From positions 1,426,001 to 1,490,000 of the forward strand of contig NZ_UFXX01000001.1 in assembly GCF_900447535.1 (NCBI RefSeq): a stretch of 64,000 nt of DNA, read 5' to 3'. This DNA is from Dermacoccus nishinomiyaensis. GTDB taxonomy: Bacteria > Actinomycetota > Actinomycetes > Actinomycetales > Dermatophilaceae. A program made the translations under genes and the position numbers. The stretch's first letter is position 1. Each line of letters starts with the position of its first letter. Positions 7,732-15,713 of the stretch are shown here, one piece after another. A model generated the notes under the pieces. It was not told the origin of the DNA. It made no database searches and saw only the letters and a program-made list of their open reading frames with translations.

Positions 7732-9459
7732 ATGACCATGCACCCGTACAGCGCACAGTTGGGCCCCAGCTCGCGCGCCGAGTCCTGGCGCGAACTCACC
7801 GAGCGTGAGCTCGACGTCCTCGTCATCGGTGGTGGCGTCACCGGCGCCGGCACTGCGCTCGACGCCGTCACGCGCGGTCTGCGCACGGGTCTCGTCGAGG
7901 CCCGCGACTTCGCGAGCGGCACGTCGTCGCGCAGCTCTAAGCTATTCCACGGTGGCCTGCGCTACCTCGAGCAGCTCAACTTCGCGCTCGTCGCCGAGGC
8001 GCTCAAGGAGCGCGAGCTCATGATGACGCGCATCGCGCCGCACCTCGTCCACCCCGTCGCGTTTCTGTACCCGCTGTCGCACCGCGCGTGGGAGCGCCCG
8101 TACGTCGCGACCGGTATCGCGATGTACGACCAGATGGGCGGCGCCCGCTCCGTCCCGCGTCAGAAGCACCTGACGAAGAGCGGCACGATGAAGATGTTCC
8201 CCGGCCTCAAGAACGACGCGATGGTCGGCTCGATCCGCTACTACGACTGCCAGGCCGACGACGCACGTCACACGATGACGGTCGCCCGCACCGCCGCGCA
8301 GTACGGCGCGATCGTGCGCAACTCGACCGAGGTCGTCTCGCTCATCACCGAGGCCGACCGTGTCGTCGGCGCGAAGATCCGCGACGTCGAGACCGGCGAG
8401 ACGGCTGACGTGCGCGCCAAGGTCGTCATCAACTGCACGGGCGTGTGGACCGACGACATCCAGAAGATGACGGGTGGCAAGGGCCGCTTCCGCGTGCGCG
8501 CGTCGAAGGGCGTGCACATCCTCGTCCCGCGCGACCGCATCGCCGGCGAGGTCGGCCTGATCCTGCGCACCGAGAAGTCGGTGCTGTTCGTCATCCCGTG
8601 GGGCCAGCAGTGGCTCATCGGCACGACCGACACCGACTGGGCGCTCGACGTCGCGCACCCCGCCGCGACGAGCAAGGACATCGACTACATCCTCGAGCAC
8701 GTCAACACGGTGCTCGCCTCGCCGCTGACGCGTGACGACATCCTCGGCGTGTTCGCCGGTCTGCGTCCGCTGCTCGCCGGCGAGAGCGAGGACACCTCCG
8801 CACTGTCGCGCGAGCACGCCGTCGCGCGTCCGCAGCCGGGCCTCATCTCGATCGCCGGCGGCAAGTACACGACGTACCGCGTCATGGCCGCCGACGCCGT
8901 CGACGCCGCGGCCCAGGACCTCGGCCCGATCAAGGAGTCGGTGACGGAGGTGACGCCGCTCGTCGGCGCCGACGGTTACGCCGCGATGCTCAACCTCAAG
9001 CACGAGATCGCCGCCGAGTCGGGCCTGCCCGAGTGGCGCATCGAGCACCTGCTCAACCGTTACGGCTCGAAGCTGTACGACGTGCTCGCCCTGTCGAAGG
9101 ACGACGAGTCGCTGCTCGAGCCCGTCACGAACGCCGACGAGTACCTGCGCTGCGAGATCGCGTACGCCGTCACGGACGAAGGTGCGATGCACCTCGAGGA
9201 CGTCCTCGCGCGCCGCACGCGCATGTCGATCGAGACGAAGCACCGCGGCGTCGACGCGGCCGCCGAGGTCGCCGACATCATCGCGCCGATCCTGGGCTGG
9301 ACGCAGGAGCAGCGCGACGCCGAGGTCGAGTCGTACACCGAGCGGGTCGCTGCCGAGGTGAAGTCGCAGGAGCTCGACACCGACGAGGCATCCGACGCGG
9401 CCCGCCTGTCCGCTCCGGACCCGCGCCCGCAGCTGCGCAAGGTCGTCGCCACCCGCTGA
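7732..9459 (+). CDS. glpD: Glycerol-3-phosphate dehydrogenase, FAD-dependent
   Basis: The 575-residue enzyme oxidises glycerol-3-phosphate to dihydroxyacetone phosphate at the membrane and passes electrons to quinone. An N-terminal FAD-binding fold (VLVIGGGVTGAGTALDA, about residues 30-46) is followed by ASGTSSRSSKLFHGGLRYLE, the GlpD signature. The C-terminal DAO_C domain includes DEGAMHLEDVLARRTRM. Start ATG 7732 has GTGGAGG six bases upstream. It is divergent from glpFK and completes glycerol catabolism. A second GlpD-like gene lies at 18963. Confidence 0.95.
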   Translation: MTMHPYSAQLGPSSRAESWRELTERELDVLVIGGGVTGAGTALDAVTRGLRTGLVEARDFASGTSSRSSKLFHGGLRYLEQLNFALVAEALKERELMMTRIAPHLVHPVAFLYPLSHRAWERPYVATGIAMYDQMGGARSVPRQKHLTKSGTMKMFPGLKNDAMVGSIRYYDCQADDARHTMTVARTAAQYGAIVRNSTEVVSLITEADRVVGAKIRDVETGETADVRAKVVINCTGVWTDDIQKMTGGKGRFRVRASKGVHILVPRDRIAGEVGLILRTEKSVLFVIPWGQQWLIGTTDTDWALDVAHPAATSKDIDYILEHVNTVLASPLTRDDILGVFAGLRPLLAGESEDTSALSREHAVARPQPGLISIAGGKYTTYRVMAADAVDAAAQDLGPIKESVTEVTPLVGADGYAAMLNLKHEIAAESGLPEWRIEHLLNRYGSKLYDVLALSKDDESLLEPVTNADEYLRCEIAYAVTDEGAMHLEDVLARRTRMSIETKHRGVDAAAEVADIIAPILGWTQEQRDAEVESYTERVAAEVKSQELDTDEASDAARLSAPDPRPQLRKVVATR

Positions 9460-9490
9460 CGGCCCGTCCGCAGGAGCGCCGACCACGCGT

Positions 9491-9618
9491 CCCACTTGTC
9501 GCAGATGCGCAGCAAGTGGGACGTCGCGTGTCGGGGTTCTCCCCACTCGGTGCAGTTCTACGCCGAGTGGGACGACGCGGCGTCACGTCTTCCCCACACG
9601 GTGCGCGTGCGAGGTGCC
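9491..9618. repeat. 51-bp tandem hairpin repeat, copy set 1
   Basis: CCCAC boxes recur exactly 51 bases apart at 9491, 9542 and 9593. In the first two units the box starts a palindrome: GTCCCACTTG at 9489-9498 pairs with CAAGTGGGAC at 9513-9522, and CCCACTCGG at 9542-9550 pairs with CCGAGTGGG at 9563-9571. It lies directly after glpD, may stop its transcription, and abuts the decayed gene at 9610. A second set is at 10287. Confidence 0.8.
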
Positions 9619-10190
9619 ACTGCGGATATGCGAGGTCGAAGCGCCGGTTCACTCCCTCGATGCGTACCGGGTGCTGCAGCACCGGCGTCGGCAAGCCCGC
9701 CAGCACGAACAACGGACGCAGGCGCGCCTCCATCGGCGATTGGGCGCGCCCGTCGGCGAGACGGGCAACCTGGCGCAGGCGTGGGTTCGTCGACCACTCG
9801 CTCAGCATGTCCTTCGCCATCAGCTCACGATGCGCGGGCACCGCGTCGGCGAGGACCACGGCGTCGACGAGCGGCACCCGATCGACAACCTCGCCGAGGA
9901 GATCGGCCGGCGGAGTCATCGCGATCGGCCCGGCGGCCGTCTCGGCGACGAACAAGCGCGCAGCGCCGCGAGCAACACCACCGCATCCGAATGTCGCCAC
10001 CGTGCACCGTGCGGAAGGAGATGTGCACCCGGTCGGTCGACGGCACCGGCAGGCCCTGCAGCGCTGCAGCCGGGACGGAGGCCGCGTGAGCCCGTCGAAG
10101 GTGTGGGTCCGCCGCAGGAGGTGTCGATGCTCATGTGCGCAGCTCGTTCCGGAGGAACCCCCGCGTGCTGCGCGTCATCCACACCCGTCG
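9610..10190 (-). pseudogene. Decayed DUF559/AbiEi-like protein gene
   Basis: Pieces of a protein of the actinobacterial AbiEi-antitoxin/DUF559 endonuclease-fold type are spread over three frames. LQGLPVPSTDRVHISFRTVH is in one frame (about 10060-10005), DAVVLLAALRAC in a second (about 9985-9950), and PLVDAVVLADAVPAHRELMA through ARLADGRAQSPMEARLRPLF to RRFDLAYPQWHLA in a third (about 9880-9620). At least two frameshifts are needed, and the C-terminal nuclease part after DLAYPQ is missing. The remnant ends at the 51-bp repeat. It is not expected to make a product. Family assignment is from recalled motif similarity. Confidence 0.6.
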
Positions 10191-10286
10191 CTGTCCACAG
10201 GAGAGCGTCACGTTCTGAGCTCATCGTTTGCTGCTCCCACCTGATGCGGAACCGAAACACGTGGGAGGTCTCGGTGCCGGAATCGC

Positions 10287-10374
10287 CGCACTCGTTACCT
10301 CACAGCAACGAATGTGACGTCGACCTCCCGTCCCGCTCCCATTCGGTGCGCATCGGCGCCATGCGGGACGACAC
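10287..10374. repeat. 51-bp tandem hairpin repeat, copy set 2
   Basis: Two units begin at 10287 (CGCACTCG) and 10338 (CCCATTCGGTGCG), again exactly 51 bp apart. The second resembles the unit at 9542, keeping CTCGGTGC-N-CGCC-N-GGGACGAC. Sets 1 and 2 bracket the decayed gene at 9610-10190. It lies in the upstream region of the response regulator. Confidence 0.7.
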
Positions 10375-10387
10375 CGCTCGCCGTTCA

Positions 10388-10408
10388 CACAGAAACGTCA
10401 CAGAAACG
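10388..10408 (+). promoter_or_regulatory. Candidate OmpR-type operator (11-bp spaced direct repeat)
   Basis: CACAGAAACG occurs twice, at 10388-10397 and 10399-10408, one helical turn apart. It lies 40-60 bases before the response-regulator start. Tandem sites with this spacing are typical of OmpR/PhoB-family dimers, so autoregulation is likely but unproven. Confidence 0.5.
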
Positions 10409-10448
10409 GCATTGAAAGGACACAGTCAGGTGGCGCAGACTCGGAGTC

Positions 10449-11174
10449 ATGAGCACCGCTGCCCCTGCCCTGAAGCGTCCTGACGGCTCGAACGTCCGCG
10501 TCCTCGTCGTCGACGACGAGTCGAACCTCACCGAACTGCTTTCGATGGCCCTGCGCTACGAGGGGTGGGACATCAAGACGGCGGCGACGGGCAACTCGGC
10601 CGTCAAGACGGCGAAGGAGTTCAAGCCGGACGCCGTCGTGCTCGACATGATGCTGCCCGACTTCGACGGCCTCGAGGTGCTACGGCGCATGCGCGACGAG
10701 GACCCGGCGCTGCCGGTCTTGTTCCTGACGGCACGCGACGCCGTCGAGGATCGTGTCGCCGGTCTGACGGCGGGCGGCGACGACTACGTCACGAAGCCCT
10801 TCAGCCTCGAAGAGGTGGTCGCGCGCGTGCGGGCGCTGCTGCGTCGCTCGGTGCAGCTCGCCGAGGAGGAGACGTCGCTGCTCACCGTCGGCGACCTGAC
10901 GCTCGACGAGGACAGCCACGAGGTGATGCGCGCCGGCACCGAGATCAACCTGACGGCAACGGAGTTCGAGCTCCTGCGCTTCCTCATGCGCAACCCGAAG
11001 CGCGTGCTGAGCAAGGCGCAGATCCTCGATCGCGTGTGGCACTACGACTTCGGTGGGCAGGCGAACGTCGTCGAGTTGTACATCAGCTACCTGCGCAAGA
11101 AGATCGACGCGGGCCGCGAACCGATGATCCACACGATGCGCGGCGCCGGTTACGTGCTCAAGCCGGCCGGCTGA
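10449..11174 (+). CDS. OmpR/PhoB-family response regulator
   Basis: The 241-residue regulator has a receiver domain (about 17-130) with acidic pocket VVDDES and phospho-acceptor Asp66 in VVLDMMLPDFDG. TARD and VTKPFSLEE supply the conserved Thr/Lys. A winged-helix DNA-binding domain (about 145-238) follows, containing LTATEFELLRFLM and the recognition region ending YISYLRKKID. It is phosphorylated by the sensor kinase encoded 153 bases downstream. A tandem CACAGAAACG site upstream suggests autoregulation. The stimulus is not evident from sequence. Confidence 0.93.
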   Translation: MSTAAPALKRPDGSNVRVLVVDDESNLTELLSMALRYEGWDIKTAATGNSAVKTAKEFKPDAVVLDMMLPDFDGLEVLRRMRDEDPALPVLFLTARDAVEDRVAGLTAGGDDYVTKPFSLEEVVARVRALLRRSVQLAEEETSLLTVGDLTLDEDSHEVMRAGTEINLTATEFELLRFLMRNPKRVLSKAQILDRVWHYDFGGQANVVELYISYLRKKIDAGREPMIHTMRGAGYVLKPAG

Positions 11175-11200
11175 TCGCGGCGGCGGGCATCCGTCGTCAG

Positions 11201-11252
11201 CGATCGTTGCCCGAGAACGCGTCGAGCACGACGCGATCACGGGCGAAGATGA
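11201..11252. repeat. 52-bp imperfect palindrome, copy A
   Basis: This 52-bp element begins CGATCGTTGCCCG and ends GGGCGAAGATGA. It matches about 40 of 52 positions of the element at 39445-39496. Its arms are partly degraded. It sits between the response regulator and the sensor kinase, where it could attenuate read-through. Confidence 0.65.
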
Positions 11253-11327
11253 AGGCCTGGAGCCCGTCCCCGTCCCCACGCGGAGACGACCACCCGCCCT
11301 CGAGCAGCTGGGAGACAGCGACCCGTC

Positions 11328-12836
11328 ATGATCCTCAACCCGGCCCGGTGGACGCTGCGTTCGAAGCTGCTCGCGTCCATCGTCACCCTGTTCATCGTCG
11401 TGCTGACGCTCATCGGCGCCGCGACGGTGCTGTCGATGCGCACTTCGCTGATGAAGCAGGTCGATCAGCAACTCATCGACGTCGAGCGCGCCGTCGGCGG
11501 CGGGCCGGCGGGAACCACGGAGCTGGGCGGGCCGGCGGACCAGGACTCGCACCCTCGCGCACCAGGCCTCGGGGGCAGTGTGCTGCGGCTGACGCTCGAC
11601 GCGTCGTCGACGCCTGATTCGCTCGTGGTCGACCAGAACTACGTCTCGTCCGCGACGGGCACACAGTTGACGTTGTCGCAAGCGCAGATTCGCAGTCTCG
11701 CGACGGCAGACCTGGGCACGACGCCGAAGACGATGGATTTCGACGGCTCCCTCGGCCGCTACCGCGTCGTGCGTGTCCCGAAGCCCGACGGGGACATCGC
11801 GTTCATCGGGCTACCGCTCGCGCCGATCGACGACAACATCCGCGCGCTCGCCGGCAACATCGCACTCATGGGGCTGCTCGGTCTCGTCACGATCGGGGGC
11901 GCCTCGTTCCTGCTCGTGCGTCGTAACCTGCGGCCGCTGCAGCAGGTGGCAGCGACGGCGGAACGTGTCTCTGAACTGCCGCTCGGGCGTGGTGACGTGC
12001 GCACCGACGAGCGCGTGCCGGTGGCGCTGACCGACGATCACACCGAGGTCGGCACCGTCGGGTTGGCGCTCAACAACCTGCTCGACCATGTCGACTCGGC
12101 GCTCGACGCGCGTCACGAGAGCGAGATGCAGGTGCGCCAGTTCGTCGCCGATGCCAGCCATGAGCTACGCACGCCACTCGCATCGATCCGCGGCTACGCG
12201 GAGTTGTCGCGGCGCGAGAAGGAGCCGGTTCCCGTCGGTGTCACGCATGCGCTGGGCCGCATCGAGTCGGAAGCGGGACGCATGACGACACTCGTCGAAG
12301 ACCTGCTGTTGCTCGCCCGACTCGACGCAGGGCGCGAGCTCGAACGCGAACCGGTCGACCTGACGCGCGTCGTCGTCGAGACCGTCAGCGATCTGCACGC
12401 GGCTGGGCCCGAGCACGTGTGGCATCTCGACCTGCCGGAGGATCTGGAGGACTTCCCGGAGGTCATCGGCGATGAGGCGCGCCTGCGTCAGGTCGTCATC
12501 AACCTCTTGGCCAACGCGCGGCGTCACACCCCGGCGGGCACGACGGTGACGGCCGGCCTCGCGCGGCGCGATGACGACGTGCTGCTCACCGTCACCGATG
12601 ACGGCCCCGGCATCCCGCCCGAGTTCATGCCGCACCTGTTCGAGCGGTTCACGCGCGGGGACGCAGCGCGAACGCGTACGGAGGGCTCGACGGGGTTGGG
12701 GTTGTCGATCGTCGATGCGGTCGTCGCGGCGCATCACGGTACCGTGCGGGTGGAGAGCCGGCCGGGACGCACGTGCTTCACGGTGTCCCTGCCCCTCGAA
12801 GATCCGCGGCCATCGTCTCAGGAGGACCGATCGTGA
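11328..12836 (+). CDS. Sensor histidine kinase of the two-component system
   Basis: The 502-residue membrane kinase has a first span at about 14-36 (LLASIVTLFIVVLTLIGAA), an extracellular sensor region to about 170, and a second span (ALAGNIALMGLLGLVTIGGA). A HAMP-like linker follows, then the dimerisation box FVADASHELRTPLASIRGY with His near 278. ATP-binding boxes follow: N (NLLANARRHTPAGT), G1 (DDGPGIP) and G2 (GLGLSIV). It phosphorylates the upstream regulator. The stop codon overlaps the GTG of the GtrA gene (GTGA), so the two are translationally coupled. Confidence 0.93.
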   Translation: MILNPARWTLRSKLLASIVTLFIVVLTLIGAATVLSMRTSLMKQVDQQLIDVERAVGGGPAGTTELGGPADQDSHPRAPGLGGSVLRLTLDASSTPDSLVVDQNYVSSATGTQLTLSQAQIRSLATADLGTTPKTMDFDGSLGRYRVVRVPKPDGDIAFIGLPLAPIDDNIRALAGNIALMGLLGLVTIGGASFLLVRRNLRPLQQVAATAERVSELPLGRGDVRTDERVPVALTDDHTEVGTVGLALNNLLDHVDSALDARHESEMQVRQFVADASHELRTPLASIRGYAELSRREKEPVPVGVTHALGRIESEAGRMTTLVEDLLLLARLDAGRELEREPVDLTRVVVETVSDLHAAGPEHVWHLDLPEDLEDFPEVIGDEARLRQVVINLLANARRHTPAGTTVTAGLARRDDDVLLTVTDDGPGIPPEFMPHLFERFTRGDAARTRTEGSTGLGLSIVDAVVAAHHGTVRVESRPGRTCFTVSLPLEDPRPSSQEDRS

Positions 12837-13363
12837 ACCCGACGCCCGGCGCGGACACCGCGCACCGCTCGACGACCGCGCCCGTCTCTACTGCTTCGAC
12901 CTCATCGGGTTCGAGCGACGAGTCGATGACGGCGAACGCTCCAGGCAGCAGCCGCCTCGACGCGCTGCGCTCCCCCGGAGCGGCGCAGGCGATGCGCTTC
13001 GCGATGGTCGGCATCGCCTCGACGGTGCTCTACACGGTGTTGTTCGCCGTTCTCGACACGCGAATGAACCACCAGATCGCGAACATCTTGGCGCTGCTCA
13101 TCTGCACGGTGCTCAACACGTGGGTCAATCAGCGGTTCACGTTCGACGCGGCCGGCCACGAACGCGGCCGTGACGCTCACCTGCAGAGCCTCGCCATCCT
13201 CGTCGTCACGCTCGCCGTGACGAGCGGAGCCCTCGCCCTCGAACATCACCAGTGGCCGCACGCCTCGACGCTGTGGGATACCGTGACGGTGACCGTCGGC
13301 AACGCCATCGCAACCGTCATCCGCTTCGTGGTGTTCCGCCGTATCTTCGCCGCCCGGGACTGA
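12833..13363 (+). CDS. GtrA-family membrane protein
   Basis: The 176-residue protein has an unstructured N-terminus (1-55) and four membrane segments characteristic of GtrA (MRFAMVGIASTVLYTVLFAV, ILALLICTVLNTWVNQRFTF, two further spans, ending TVIRFVVFRRIF). GtrA proteins are thought to help move lipid-linked sugars across the membrane for cell-wall or surface glycan synthesis. The GTG start at 12833 has AGGAGG seven bases upstream and overlaps the kinase stop. Co-expression with a two-component system suggests a link to envelope remodelling. Confidence 0.85.
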   Translation: MNPTPGADTAHRSTTAPVSTASTSSGSSDESMTANAPGSSRLDALRSPGAAQAMRFAMVGIASTVLYTVLFAVLDTRMNHQIANILALLICTVLNTWVNQRFTFDAAGHERGRDAHLQSLAILVVTLAVTSGALALEHHQWPHASTLWDTVTVTVGNAIATVIRFVVFRRIFAARD

Positions 13364-13364
13364 A

Positions 13365-13388
13365 CGGGCGCGGCGCACGGTGCGCCCG
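13365..13388 (+). terminator. Hairpin after gtrA-like gene
   Basis: CGGGCGC at 13365-13371 pairs with GCGCCCG at 13382-13388, two bases after the stop codon. The rest of 13389-13573, before the convergent monooxygenase, shows no gene. Confidence 0.55.
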
Positions 13389-13573
13389 AGCCATCGAGGC
13401 CCGTCTAGTCCGCCCCCCCGATCTACAGGTCCTCGCTTCACCGGGTGCTACCGGTCATTGCGTCGATGCTCCAACTTCGTGATGCATTCAGCACCGCACT
13501 CGGCCGTCCGGCCAACCTCTGCGTCCAACAACAGGTTCCACCGCCCGTGGGGATCCGTCTTCGCAGTTCCGCT

Positions 13574-15037
13574 TCAGGCGAAGACGACGTCCGTCGTCAC
13601 GTCCGGGCGGCGCATCTCGCGCGCCTCGGCGAGATAGTTCTGCCGCATCGTCCACGGCGCGGCGTCGCTGCGACGCGGCATGATGTCGGCCGCGCGGCGC
13701 AGATAGCCCGAATCCATCTCGAGCAGCGGGCGCCGGCCGAGCTCTGACGGCGGGACGGGCGTCGCGCTGCGGTAGCGGCCGTCACGCAGATGCTTGATCA
13801 TCCGCGCGACGAACCGGTGCGACAGGTCACCGCGCAAGCTCCACGACGCGTTGATGTAGCCGACGCAGAGCGCCGCGTTCGGCACGCCCTCGAGCATGCA
13901 GCCGCGGTAGACGAGACGCTGCGAGACGTCGACCGGCTCGCCGTCGATGCGCAGGCTCGCGCCGCCGAGCAACTCGACGGCCAGACCCGTCGCCGTCACG
14001 ATGACGTCGGTCTCGAGCAGCTCACCCGAACTCGTACGCACCCCGCCCGGCTCGACGCTCGCGATCGTGTCGGTGACGACCCTGGCACGCCCGTGCTTGA
14101 CCGCCTTGAACAGGTCGCCGTCAGGCACGATGCACAACCGCTGATCCCACGGCGCATACGGCGCGGTGAAGCTGTCGACGTGCTCCTCACCCGCGCCCTG
14201 ACGAACGTTCGCACGCAGCACCGCACGCGCCGCCCGCGGCAGGCGCCGCGCCGTCTGGTACGAAGCCCACTGCGCCGCAACGTTCTTCGCCCGCATGACG
14301 GCGTGCTTGCGCTGCGGGCTGAGCCGCTCGTCCGGGATCTTCGCCAACGCCGCCGCTAGCGGATCACGCGACGGCTGCGCGAGCACATACGTCGGCGTTC
14401 GCTGCAGCATCGTCACCTCCGCGCCGAGATCGGCGAGCGCCGGCACGAGCGTCATCGCCGTCGCACCCGAGCCGATGACGACGACGCGCCGGCCCGCCAC
14501 GTCGAGATCCTGCGGCCAGAACTGCGGATGCACGACCTGGCCCGCGAACTCCGCGAGAGCGGGGATGTCCGCCGCATACGGCTCGGCGTAGCTGTAGTAA
14601 CCGCTGCACGCGTAGATGAAGCCGGCCGTCATCTCGACCTCGCCGTCAGGTGTGTCGACGCGCAGCCGCCACACCGCGTCAGCACTGCTCCAATCCGCGC
14701 TGACGACCTTGTGCCGCAGACGAATCCGCTCACTCACACCGAACGCGTCGGCCGTCGAACGGATGTAGTCGAGGATGTCCTCACCCGCCGCGATCGCCTT
14801 CTCCTGACGCCACGGCGCGAACGGATACGACAACGTGTACATGTCCGAATCCGAACGCACCCCCGGATACCGGAACTGATCCCACGTGCCACCGAGCGCA
14901 TCCCGCGCCTCGCGAACGACGTAATCGACGCCCGGATTCGCCTCCTGGATGCGACACGCCGCCCCGACGCCCGACAACCCAGCACCGACCATGACGACAT
15001 CGACGTGCTCCACCTGCTGCTGCACACCCACCGACAC
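13574..15037 (-). CDS. FAD-dependent monooxygenase, Baeyer-Villiger/flavin-containing type
   Basis: The 487-residue flavoprotein inserts one oxygen atom into a substrate using NADPH and O2. It has an N-terminal dinucleotide fold VVMVGAGLSGVGAACR and a second one VVVIGSGATAMTL. Between them is FAGQVVHPQFWP, which fits the FxGxxxHxxxWP fingerprint of Baeyer-Villiger and flavin-containing monooxygenases. The actual ketone or other substrate is unknown. GTG at 15037 has GAGGAG six bases upstream; an earlier in-frame start at 15067 lacks one. The gene is a single unit. Confidence 0.88.
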   Translation of the reverse strand: MSVGVQQQVEHVDVVMVGAGLSGVGAACRIQEANPGVDYVVREARDALGGTWDQFRYPGVRSDSDMYTLSYPFAPWRQEKAIAAGEDILDYIRSTADAFGVSERIRLRHKVVSADWSSADAVWRLRVDTPDGEVEMTAGFIYACSGYYSYAEPYAADIPALAEFAGQVVHPQFWPQDLDVAGRRVVVIGSGATAMTLVPALADLGAEVTMLQRTPTYVLAQPSRDPLAAALAKIPDERLSPQRKHAVMRAKNVAAQWASYQTARRLPRAARAVLRANVRQGAGEEHVDSFTAPYAPWDQRLCIVPDGDLFKAVKHGRARVVTDTIASVEPGGVRTSSGELLETDVIVTATGLAVELLGGASLRIDGEPVDVSQRLVYRGCMLEGVPNAALCVGYINASWSLRGDLSHRFVARMIKHLRDGRYRSATPVPPSELGRRPLLEMDSGYLRRAADIMPRRSDAAPWTMRQNYLAEAREMRRPDVTTDVVFA

Positions 15038-15138
15038 GACGAACTCCTCACTCCACGAACACACCACCTGCGAGGCTAACGACCCCGACGTGGGCGCGTG
15101 GCCCGTCGAGACAGGTGCGATACCGAGGGGTGGGGTGC

Positions 15139-15298
15139 CGTGGCGCCCGGGCGGGCGGCCGAGCTGCCAGAGCTGGCGGAGGGCCTCCGTCGGCGCGACG
15201 TGCGCTCGCTTCGCTCTTGTGGCGGCCCGGGCGAGTTGTTGAGCTGTCGGAACGGGCGGAGGGACTCCGTCGGCGCGACGCGCGCTCGCTTCGCTCGC
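15139..15298. repeat. 80-bp tandem duplication
   Basis: Two copies with an 80-bp period share GAGCTG, GGCGGAGGG, CTCCGTCGGCGCGACG and GCGCTCGCTTCGCTC (15161-15216 and 15241-15296). The GCTCGCTTCGCTC core is itself palindromic. It lies between the monooxygenase and the tRNA gene. No coding sequence is supported in 15038-15404. Confidence 0.75.
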
Positions 15299-15336
15299 GG
15301 GCGTCGTGCCTCCTCCTCAAATCCCCCGTACCCATT

Positions 15337-15406
15337 CAGCGAGAGTGACGAGGGCCCCGCCGGGGCGACTTCGTCGCGCCCGGCGGGGCCCTCGTCACTC
15401 TCGCTG
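15337..15406 (-). terminator. Very long perfect hairpin after tRNA-Ser
   Basis: A 28-bp perfect stem (15337-15364 with 15379-15406) is extended by an inner GCGAC/GTCGC stem with a TTC loop. It begins at the encoded CCA of the tRNA on the minus strand, so it is the tRNA terminator and overlaps the mature 3' end by two bases. Confidence 0.85.
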
Positions 15407-15499
15407 GCGGAGGCGGAGGGATTTGAACCCTCGATGGGGCTATAAACCCCAAACCCGCTTAGCAGGCGGGCGCCATAGACCGGACTAGGCGACGCCTCC
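15405..15499 (-). tRNA. tRNA-Ser (GCT anticodon)
   Basis: The acceptor stem GGAGGCG (from 15499) pairs with CGCCTCC, followed by discriminator G and an encoded CCA at 15405-15407. The anticodon arm is CCCGC-CTGCTAA-GCGGG, giving anticodon GCT (15461-15463) for AGC/AGU serine codons. The long variable arm GGGG...CCCC and the T-arm GAGGGTTCAAATCCCTC confirm a class II serine tRNA. Confidence 0.97.
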
Positions 15500-15713
15500 T
15501 CCGCGCAGCTTTCGCTGCAGCCCTGAAAGGTTATCCGACCCGCCCCGCCACACCAAACCGCCTCCCCCCGACACGTCAACACAGGAGACTCACACCTGGG
15601 CTTCGGCCGGCGTCGAGCTTCGTCACCAGATTGAGACATTTCCTCCTTCATCCCTCATGATGGAGTGTCAGGGGCAGCTTTCGGTGCCCTCACACGCAAC
15701 AGAGAGGGCCACG

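Noticed and set aside
7942-9546. 534-codon open frame opposite glpD
   Set aside because: Composition is Arg/Ala/Asp-rich as expected for the complement of a high-GC gene, and glpD is certain.
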